Assembly: GCA_949358305.1 (NCBI GenBank) | Contig: CASHSZ010000114.1 | Span: 1-35,000 of the forward strand | DNA length: 35,000 bases | Direction: 5' to 3' | Origin: Strigamia acuminata | Taxonomy: Eukaryota; Arthropoda; Chilopoda; Geophilomorpha; Linotaeniidae | Shown here: piece by piece, positions 7,931-16,012 of the stretch | Layout: every line of letters starts with the position of its first letter | How positions within the stretch are numbered: the first letter of the stretch is position 1 | Notes under the pieces: model-generated | What the model saw: only the letters and a program-made list of their open reading frames with translations | The model's database searches: none | Told to the model about the DNA's origin: nothing | Translations under genes and position numbers: made by a program

Positions 7931-10076
7931 CGCGTATAGCGTAACTGTGCTGCATTTCGACGAATGCACTCAAAAATGCCGTACAACAAGAAAAATGCAT
8001 TAGAATTGATAAAATAAAACAAAATACGCAATAAAATACTGAAAATAAGTGACAATAAATTGAATTATCCCATTTCACAACACTAAAACACTAAATAACA
8101 TTGAAAAAGTTTAATAAGTCAAAATTCCTGCAAAGTGAAAAATAAAACACTAAAGGAAAATTAAACAAATCAAAGCAAATTAGTAATATTTATTGACACA
8201 ATCTCAGCACAACAATTCTTCCACGCTGTCTTGCAACAGTTTGTGCCACGTCAACTGTGATGAGATCAAAAGTCTATTCTCCCAAATCATTGCTTGGATG
8301 TTGCTAAAACTTACATTGAAGGCTTCTACTAAGGTTTAAACACTATTTCTGAACATTCAGAGACATTGGTCTTGTGGTGTTTGTGCTAAGTCAACTGTGA
8401 TAAGATCAAAAATCTATTCTCCCAAATCATCGGTTAAATGTTTCTAAAACTTACATTGGAGCCTTCTACTAAGGTTTAAACACTATTTCTGAACATTCAG
8501 AGACATTGGTCTTGTGGTGTTTGTGCTAAGTCAACTGTGATGAGATCAAAAGTCTATTCTCCCAAATCATCGGTTGGATGTTTCTAAAACTTACATTGGA
8601 GCCTTCTACTAAGGTTTAAACACTATTTCTGAACATTCAGAGACATTGGTCTTGTGGTGTTTGTGCTAAGTCAACTGTGATGAGATCAAAAGTCTATTCT
8701 CCCAAATCATTGGTTGGATGTTTCTAAAACTTACATTGGAGCCTTCTACTAAGGTTTAAACACTATTTCTGAACATTCAGAGACATTGGTCTTGTGGTGT
8801 TTGTGCTAAGTCAACTGTGATGAGATCAAAAGTCTATTCTCCCAAATCATCGGTTAAATGTTTCTAAAACTTACATTGGAGCCTTCTACTAAGGTTTAAA
8901 CACTATTTCTGAACATTCAGAGACATTGGTCTTGTGGTGTTTGTGCTAAGTCAACTGTGATGAGATCAAAAGTCTATTCTCCCAAATCATCGGTTGGATG
9001 TTTCTAAAACTTACATTGGAGCCTTCTACTAAGGTTTAAACACTATTTCTGAACATTCAGAGACATTGGTCTTGTGGTGTTTGTGCTAAGTCAACTGTGA
9101 TGAGATCAAAAGTCTATTCTCCCAAATCATCGGTTGAATGTTTCTAAAACTTACATTGGAGCCTTCTACTAAGGTTTAAACACTATTTCTGAACATTCAG
9201 AGACATTGGTCTTGTGGTGTTTGTGCTAAGTCAACTGTGATGAGATCAAAAGTCTATTCTCCCAAATCATTGGTTGGATGTTTCTAAAACTTACATTGGA
9301 GCCTTCTACTAAGGTTTAAACACTATTTCTGAACATTCAGAGACATTGGTCTTGTGGTGTTTGTGCTAAGTCAACTGTGATGAGATCAAAAGTCTATTCT
9401 CCCAAATCATCGGTTAAATGTTTCTAAAACTTACATTGGAGCCTTCTACTAAGGTTTAAACACTATTTCTGAACATTCAGAGACATTGGTCTTGTGGTGT
9501 TTGTGCTAAGTCAACTGTGATGAGATCAAAAGTCTATTCTCCCAAATCATCGGTTGAATGTTTCTAAAACTTACATTGGAGCCTTCTACTAAGGTTTAAA
9601 CACTATTTCTGAACATTCAGAGACATTGGTCTTGTGGTGTTTGTGCTAAGTCAACTGTGATGAGATCAAAAGTCTATTCTCCCAAATCATTGGTTGGATG
9701 TTTCTAAAACTTACATTGGAGCCTTCTACTAAGGTTTAAACACTATTTCTGAACATTCAGAGACATTGGTCTTGTGGTGTTTGTGCTAAGTCAACTGTGA
9801 TGAGATCAAAAGTCTATTCTCCCAAATCATCGGTTAAATGTTTCTAAAACTTACATTGGAGCCTTCTACTAAGGTTTAAACACTATTTCTGAACATTCAG
9901 AGACATTGGTCTTGTGGTGTTTGTGCTAAGTCAACTGTGATGAGATCAAAAGTCTATTCTCCCAAATCATCGGTTGGATGTTTCTAAAACTTACATTGGA
10001 GCCTTCTACTAAGGTTTAAACACTATTTCTGAACATTCAGAGACATTGGACTTGTGGTGTTTGTGCTAAGTCAACT

Positions 10077-11400
10077 GCGATGTGAAATGAGCTCAAAATT
10101 TTTTTTTCAAAATTTATTGCTTGGGTGTTGCTAAAACTTATATTGAAGGCTTCTACTAAGGTTTAAACACTATTTCTGAACATACAGAGACATTGGACTT
10201 GTGGTGTTTGTGCTAAGTAACTGTGATGAGATCAAAAGTCTATTCTCCCAAATCATTGCTTGGATGTTGCTAAAACTTACATTGAAGGCTTCTACTAAGG
10301 TTTAAACACTATTTCTGAACATTCAGAGACATTGGTCTTGTGGTGTTTGTGCTAAGTCAACTGTGATGAGATCAAAAGTCTATTCTCCCAAATCATCGGT
10401 TGGATGTTTCTAAAACTTACATTGGAGCCTTCTACTAAGGTTTAAACACTATTTCTGAACATTCAGAGACATTGGTCTTATGGTGTTTGTGCTAAGTCAA
10501 CTGTGATGAGATCAAAAGTCTATTCTCTCAAATCATCGGTTGGATGTTTCTAAAACTTACATTGGAGCCTTCTACTAAGGTTTAAACACTATTTCTGAAC
10601 ATTCAGAGACATTGGTCTTGTGGTGTTTGTGCTAAGTCAACTGTGATGAGATCAAAAGTCTATTCTCCCAAATCATTGGTTGGATGTTTCTAAAACTTAC
10701 ATTGGAGCCTTCTACTAAGGTTTAAACACTATTTCTGAACATTCAGAGACATTGGTCTTGTGGTGTTTGTGCTAAGTCAACTGTGATGAGATCAAAAGTC
10801 TATTCTCCCAAATCATCGGTTGGATGTTTCTAAAACTTACATTGGAGCCTTCTACTAAGGTTTAAACACTATTTCTGAACATTCAGAGACATTGGTCTTG
10901 TGGTGTTTGTGCTAAGTCAACTGCGATGTGAAATAAGCTCAAAATTTTTTTTTCAAAATTTATTGCTTGGGTGTTGCTAAAACTTACATTGAAGGCTTCT
11001 ACTAAGGTTTAAACACTATTTCTAAACATTCAGAGACATTGGTCTTGTGGTGTTTGTGCTAAGTCAACTGTGATGAGATCAAAAGTCTATTCTCCCAAAG
11101 TATTGGTTGGATGTTTCTAAAACTTACATTGGAGCCTTCTACTAAGGTTTAAACACTATTTCTGAACATTCAGAGACATTGGACTTGTGGTGTTTATGCT
11201 AAGTCAAGTGCGATGTGAAATGAGCTCAAAATTTTTTTTTCAAAATTTATTGCTTGGGTGTTGCTAAAACTTATATTGAAGGCTTCTACTAAGGTTTAAA
11301 CACTATTTCTGAACATTCAGAGACATTGGTCTTGTGGTGTTTGTGCTAAGTCAACTGCGATGTGAAATGAGCTCAAAATTTTTTTTTCAAAATTTAATGC
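10077..11400. repeat. Higher-order module, ten monomers, copy A
   Basis: An ordered series of monomer variants: long, short-C, cggttgg, cggttgg (with tcttatgg), tggttgg, cggttgg, long (aataag), tggttgg, long (aagtgcg), long (aatgc). The same order and the same 1324-bp span recur at 25891-27214 and 28725-30048, with long-class starts at +846, +1133 and +1280 in all three. Confidence 0.85.
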
Positions 11401-12234
11401 TTGGGTGTTGCTAAAACTTATATTGAAGGCTTCTACTAAGGTTTAAACACTATTTCTGAACATTCAGAGACATTGGTCTTGTGGTGTTTGTGCTAAGTCA
11501 ACTGTGATGAGATCAAAAGTCTATTCTCCCAAATCATTGGTTGGATGTTTCTAAAACTTACATTGGAGCCTTCTACTAAGGTTTAAACACTATTTCTGAA
11601 CATTCAGAGACATTGGTCTTATGGTGTTTGTGCTAAGTCAACTGTGATGAGATCAAAAGTCTATTCTCCCAAATCATTGGTTGGATGTTTCTAAAACTTA
11701 CATTGGAGCCTTCTACTAAGGTTTAAACACTATTTCTGAACATTCAGAGACATTGGTCTTGTGGTGTTTGTGCTAAGTCAACTGTGATGAGATCAAAAGT
11801 CTATTCTCCCAAATCATCGGTTAAATGTTTCTAAAACTTACATTGGAGCCTTCTACTAAGGTTTAAACACTATTTCTGAACATTCAGAGACATTGGTCTT
11901 GTGGTGTTTGTGCTAAGTCAACTGTGATGAGATCAAAAGTCTATTCTCCCAAATCATCGGTTGGATGTTTCTAAAACTTACATTGGAGCCTTCTACTAAG
12001 GTTTAAACACTATTTCTGAACATTCAGAGACATTGGTCTTGTGGTGTTTGTGCTAAGTCAACTGTGATGAGATCAAAAGTCTATTCTCCCAAATCATTGG
12101 TTGGATGTTTCTAAAACTTACATTGGAGCCTTCTACTAAGGTTTAAACACTATTTCTGAACATTCAGAGACATTGGTCTTGTGGTGTTTGTGCTAAGTCA
12201 ACTGTGATGAGATCAAAAGTCTATTCTCCCAAAG
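11101..12234. repeat. 1134-bp higher-order repeat unit (8 monomers)
   Basis: Private variants recur exactly 1134 bp apart: tattggttgg after cccaaag at 11101 and 12235, tcttatgg at 11618 and 12752, and long monomers at 11210/12344 and 11357/12491. That length is 8 x 140 plus two 7-bp longer monomers. It indicates a recent tandem duplication of an eight-monomer block. Confidence 0.85.
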
Positions 12235-13490
12235 TATTGGTTGGATGTTTCTAAAACTTACATTGGAGCCTTCTACTAAGGTTTAAACACTATTTCTGAA
12301 CATTCAGAGACATTGGACTTCTGGTGTTTATGCTAAGTCAAGTGCGATGTGAAATGAGCTCAAAATTTTTTTTTCAAAATTTATTGCTTGGGTGTTGCTA
12401 AAACTTATATTGAAGGCTTCTACTAAGGTTTAAACACTATTTCTGAACATTCAGAGACATTGGTCTTGTGGTGTTTGTGCTAAGTCAACTGCGATGTCAA
12501 ATGAGCTCAAAATTTTTTTTTCAAAATTTAATGCTTGGGTGTTGCTAAAACTTATATTGAAGGCTTCTACTAAGGTTTAAACACTATTTCTGAACATTCA
12601 GAGACATTGGTCTTGTGGTGTTTGTGCTAAGTCAACTGTGATGAGATCAAAAGTCTATTCTCCCAAATCATCGGTTGGATGTTTCTAAAACTTACATTGG
12701 AGCCTTCTACTAAGGTTTAAACACTATTTCTGAACATTCAGAGACATTGGTCTTATGGTGTTTGTGCTAAGTCAACTGTGATGAGATCAAAAGTCTATTC
12801 TCCCAAATCATCGGTTGAATGTTTCTAAAACTTACATTGGAGCCTTCTACTAAGGTTTAAACACTATTTCTGAACATTCAGAGACATTGGTCTTGTGGTG
12901 TTTGTGCTAAGTCAACTGTGATGAGATCAAAAGTCTATTCTCCCAAATCATTGGTTGGATGTTTCTAAAACTTACATTGGAGCCTTCTACTAAGGTTTAA
13001 ACACTATTTCTGAACATTCAGAGACATTGGTCTTGTGGTGTTTGTGCTAAGTAACTGTGATGAGATCAAAAGTCTATTCTCCCAAATCATTGCTTGGATG
13101 TTGCTAAAACTTACATTGAAGGCTTCTACTAAGGTTTAAACACTATTTCTGAACATTCAGAGACATTGGTCTTGTGGTGTTTGTGCTAAGTCAACTGTGA
13201 TGAGATCAAAAGTCTATTCTCCCAAATCATCGGTTGGATGTTTCTAAAACTTACATTGGAGCCTTCTACTAAGGTTTAAACACTATTTCTGAACATTCAG
13301 AGACATTGGTCTTGTGGTGTTTGTGCTAAGTCAACTGTGATGAGATCAAAAGTCTATTCTCCCAAATCATCGGTTGGATGTTTCTAAAACTTACATTGGA
13401 GCCTTCTACTAAGGTTTAAACACTATTTCTGAACATTCAGAGACATTGGTCTTGTGGTGTTTGTGCTAAGTCAACTGTGATGAGATCAAA

Positions 13491-13920
13491 AGTCTAATCT
13501 CCCAAATCATCGGTTGAATGTTTCTAAAACTTACATTGGAGCCTTCTACTAAGGTTTAAACACTATTTCTGAACATTCAGAGACATTGGTCTTGTGGTGT
13601 TTGTGCTAAGTCAACTGTGATGAGATCAAAAGTCTATTCTCCCAAATCATTGGTTGGATGTTTCTAAAACTTACATTGGAGCCTTCTACTAAGGTTTAAA
13701 CACTATTTCTGAACATTCAGAGACATTGGTCTTGTGGTGTTTGTGCTAAGTCAACTGTGATGAGATCAAAAGTCTATTCTCCCAAATCATCGGTTGGATG
13801 TTTCTAAAACTTACATTGGAGCCTTCTACTAAGGTTTAAACACTATTTCTGAACATTCAGAGACATTGGTCTTGTGGTGTTTGTGCTAAGTCAACTGTGA
13901 TGAGATCAAAAGTCTAATCT
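13491..13920. repeat. 420-bp higher-order repeat (3 monomers)
   Basis: A private base change (agtctaatct for agtctattct) occurs at 13491-13500 and 13911-13920, exactly 420 bp apart, in the same surrounding order of variants. Elsewhere the order cggtt-A/G, cggtt-G/A, tggttgg also repeats every three monomers, for example across 8801-9780. Confidence 0.8.
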
Positions 13921-14698
13921 CCCAAATCATCGGTTGAATGTTTCTAAAACTTACATTGGAGCCTTCTACTAAGGTTTAAACACTATTTCTGAACATTCAG
14001 AGACATTGGTCTTGTGGTGTTTGTGCTAAGTCAACTGTGATGAGATCAAAAGTCTATTCTCCCAAATCATTGGTTGGATGTTTCTAAAACTTACATTGGA
14101 GCCTTCTACTAAGGTTTAAACACTATTTCTGAACATTCAGAGACATTGGTCTTGTGGTGTTTGTGCTAAGTCAACTGTGATGAGATCAAAAGTCTATTCT
14201 CCCAAATCATCGGTTAAATGTTTCTAAAACTTACATTGGAGCCTTCTACTAAGGTTTAAACACTATTTCTGAACATTCAGAGACATTGGTCTTGTGGTGT
14301 TTGTGCTAAGTCAACTGTGATGAGATCAAAAGTCTATTCTCCCAAATCATCGGTTGGATGTTTCTAAAACTTACATTGGAGCCTTCTACTAAGGTTTAAA
14401 CACTATTTCTGAACATTCAGAGACATTGGTCTTGTGGTGTTTGTGCTAAGTCAACTGTGATGAGATCAAAAGTCTATTCTCCCAAATCATTGGTTGGATG
14501 TTTCTAAAACTTACATTGGAGCCTTCTACTAAGGTTTAAACACTATTTCTGAACATACAGAGACATTGGACTTGTGGTGTTTGTGCTAAGTAACTGTGAT
14601 GAGATCAAAAGTCTATTCTCCCAAATCATTGCTTGGATGTTGCTAAAACTTACATTGAAGGCTTCTACTAAGGTTTAAACACTATTTCTGAACATTCA

Positions 14699-14702
14699 GA
14701 GA
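14699..14702. repeat. Target site duplication, left copy (gaga)
   Basis: The satellite reads cattcagaga up to the LTR and resumes gagacattgg after it (24034-24037). The uninterrupted monomer reads cattcagagacattgg, so gaga was duplicated on insertion. Four bp lies within the usual BEL/Pao range. Confidence 0.88.
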
Positions 14703-15018
14703 TGTTGCAAACAACGTGGAAGTATTTTAGAAATTGCATTTATTACTGTGTTTTATGTCATAATAAATATTCATAGTGTAGTGGAATTTTTGCCTAATAT
14801 TTTCATTTGTTGCATTTTCAGGTTTTATCTTATTAAAACATTTTCTAGTGTTTTCAGTATTTTTAGTGTCTTTTGTGTTGATATTACATTTTAATTTACT
14901 GTTATTTCAAGTGTTTCTGAAGCTTTGTGTCATTTCTCATTGATTTCTTATGCATTTTCATGATTTTCGGCAATTTTAGGTACATTCGTCGAAGTGCAGT
15001 TCAGTTACGCTACACGCG

Positions 15019-15026
15019 TGACGTCA
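15019..15026. promoter_or_regulatory. CRE palindrome TGACGTCA (copy 2 LTRs; also 22838-22845)
   Basis: A perfect CREB/ATF palindrome beside ACGCGT, shared with copy 1 although the flanks have diverged. Use as an enhancer is inferred. Confidence 0.5.
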
Positions 15027-15186
15027 TTTTTCCATTACTAGTCTCGTTTCGTTAGAACTTCTAACGTTTCGTTCTATACATTCCGAGTTGTTAAGAATTC
15101 TATTCACAATTGCTTTCTACTAATTATTGTCTGCTCTTTCGACTGGTGTGCTTTATTATTGCCCAAGTGTTTTCGTTTCGTCAGTG

Positions 15187-15238
15187 CGAACGTTCGTTGT
15201 CGGCCACCGCATGGGCGCGGCCGATAATGTTCGGTTCG
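15187..15238 (+). promoter_or_regulatory. Conserved GC-rich hairpin in the LTR (copy 2; also 23006-23057)
   Basis: Inner stem TTGTCGGCC with GGCCGATAA (9 bp with one G.U) around a 13-nt loop, then G.U and C-G, a 2x2 T/T internal loop and an outer stem with one bulged G. Its 52-nt length equals that of copy 1, and one pair differs by a compensatory change (C-G to T-A), which favours a conserved fold. Confidence 0.6.
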
Positions 15239-15592
15239 TGCGGCTTACGATCTATTTCAAAGTGTTGTGTTGAATAAATAGTGTGATTTTGTGCAGGAAA
15301 TAACATTTCCTAATTTTATTTAACATTCCTATGTGGTTTTTATAAACATTCTGTGTATCTAATTTCAAATGTACTGGTTTTACCGCCAATATGACGTTCG
15401 AGGCCGCCATGTTGGAATTTATCGGTAATTTGTTTTTGTTTCAATTTGTTTGCGATGTATATTGATTGAATTGATTATACTATTCCATTACGATGTTTTT
15501 TAACCTGAATTCTTATGTTATTTTGTGTTTTAAAGCCATTTTAAATTCAAATCTTACGGTTTCGTCATCATACTTGTTTGTGATTGGCTATC

Positions 15593-15597
15593 GCGAT
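15593..15597 (+). promoter_or_regulatory. CCAAT box, reverse (copy 2 LTR)
   Basis: ATTGG within TGATTGGCTA, about 300 nt upstream of the predicted start, at the position matching the CCAAT box of copy 1. The same site lies at 23412-23416 in the 3' LTR. Confidence 0.4.
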
Positions 15598-15773
15598 CGT
15601 CTGCTACACGATCATTGTTTTGTGCTTCGTTTTCATTGTTTTACTTATCGAATCGAATTGTTATGATTAGCTTTTTTATTCACTGCATTCTTGCGATCAT
15701 TTTGATATATTACAAACTGTAATCCGTGCTAATTTCACAATTTGTCAACTTTGCCTGTATTTCGTTTTCCTTC

Positions 15774-15787
15774 GTTGCCATGACAAC
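15774..15787 (+). promoter_or_regulatory. RFX X-box-like palindrome (copy 2 LTR; also 23593-23606)
   Basis: GTTGCCATGACAAC is one base from the canonical X-box GTTGCCATGGCAAC. It lies 110 nt upstream of the predicted start. One LTR difference (15772/23591) is just outside it and, in the 3' LTR, extends the inverted arms. Confidence 0.5.
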
Positions 15788-15846
15788 GGAGAATTTTGTG
15801 TCTGTATTTCGCCGCTAATCGGCTTGGCGCGTGCCATTTTCGGTAT

Positions 15847-15858
15847 TGCGCATGTGCG
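15847..15858 (+). promoter_or_regulatory. NRF1-like site (copy 2 LTR; also 23666-23677)
   Basis: TGCGCATGTGCG, identical to the site in copy 1 and 39 nt upstream of the predicted start. NRF1 sites are typically close to start sites of TATA-less promoters, which fits the layout. Confidence 0.5.
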
Positions 15859-15894
15859 GCTCCCTTGAGGGCCAATTACATTCGTGTATTTTAT

Positions 15895-15928
15895 TCAGTT
15901 TTCATCTAACCGTTCATTAAAGAAGTTG
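15895..15928 (+). promoter_or_regulatory. Initiator plus downstream promoter element, with ATTAAA (copy 2)
   Basis: TCAGTT (15895-15900) matches the arthropod initiator TCAKTY with A+1 at 15897. AGTTG (15924-15928) begins exactly at +28 and matches the downstream element RGWYV. ATTAAA (15916-15921) at +20 could be the poly(A) signal when read in the 3' LTR (23735-23740) and be ignored in the 5' LTR because it is close to the cap. No TATA box is seen. Confidence 0.58.
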
Positions 15929-15973
15929 TTGAATTTTAGCTCGTGTTTAACTTTATTTCCGCCATCTTTTCCA

Positions 15974-15988
15974 ATGTGTCGGGAGTAG
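15974..15988 (+). CDS. Four-codon mini-uORF in the LTR (copy 2)
   Basis: ATG TGT CGG GAG TAG, 77 nt after the predicted start and the only ATG before the accessory frame. The equivalent in copy 1 keeps start, third and fourth codon sense, and stop. Function unknown. Confidence 0.35.
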   Translation: MCRE

Positions 15989-16012
15989 TTAATCTCTTTT
16001 CCCCGCTGGCTT

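Larger units (their letters stand above)
1..8238 (-). mobile_element. BEL/Pao LTR retrotransposon, copy 1 (3' LTR cut by window edge)
   Basis: The element reads right to left. Its 5' LTR (6746-8238), a leader with primer site, a single gag-pol frame and the start of the 3' LTR (547-1) are in the window; about 946 bp of the 3' LTR lie outside. The visible 547 bp of the 3' LTR look identical to the matching part of the 5' LTR (7692-8238) with no indels, so the insertion is young. LTRs end in the inverted repeat TGTTGC/GCAACA. The right flank is satellite DNA starting gtttgtgc; the target duplication cannot be confirmed because the left flank is missing. There is no env-like gene: only 53 bp separate the gag-pol stop from the 3' LTR. 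With an intact 1744-codon frame it is potentially autonomous. Confidence 0.95.
6746..8238 (-). repeat. 5' LTR of BEL/Pao copy 1 (1493 bp)
   Basis: Bounded by TGTTGC (6746) and GCAACA (8238) on the plus strand. The inner edge is set by the conserved LTR end and primer site, the outer by the change to satellite. It is homologous to the 1512-bp LTRs of copy 2 in opposite orientation, but clearly diverged. In the sense direction it holds: an AT-rich upstream part, a CRE (7923-7930), the GC hairpin (7711-7762), a CCAAT box (7363-7367), an X-box-like palindrome (7165-7178), an NRF1-like site (7093-7104), an initiator at 7055, a downstream element (7024-7028), ATTAAA (7031-7036) and a mini-uORF (6973-6987). 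If the initiator is used, U3 is about 1.18 kb. Confidence 0.93.
8239..14702. repeat. 140-bp satellite array, left block (about 46 monomers)
   Basis: Tandem head-to-tail monomers: for example ttgtgctaag recurs at 8381, 8521, 8661 and 8801. Most copies differ by a few bases at a diagnostic spot after aaatcat (cggttgg, cggttaa, cggttga, tggttgg). A longer 147-bp class (GCGATGTG type) starts at 10077, 10923, 11210, 11357, 12344 and 12491. The first monomer after copy 1 is slightly divergent (gtgccacg for gtgctaag). Each monomer contains the 14-bp dyad TCTGAACATTCAGA and the palindrome GTTTAAAC. No gene is present. Long homogeneous arrays like this are typical of heterochromatin, often near centromeres; location here is unknown. 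Confidence 0.97.

Noticed and set aside
8239-14702. CRISPR-like regular repeats
   Set aside because: The whole 140-bp unit is repeated with no unique spacers, and the context is eukaryotic satellite.
14762-14767. AATAAA near the start of the LTR as the poly(A) signal
   Set aside because: It would make U3 under about 90 nt, too short for a promoter, although the motif is present in both copies.
15273-15278. AATAAA after the hairpin (ATTAAA in copy 1) as the main poly(A) signal
   Set aside because: Possible, but it lies upstream of the best promoter and so could not be in R under the preferred model; kept only as an alternative.
15593-15787. RFX/CREB/NF-Y composite like the vertebrate MHC class II promoter
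   Set aside because: The three motifs are hundreds of bases apart and in a different order, so the tight composite spacing is absent.
15959-15968. YY1-like CCGCCATCTT after the start site
   Set aside because: Not kept at the matching place in copy 1 and short enough to occur by chance.
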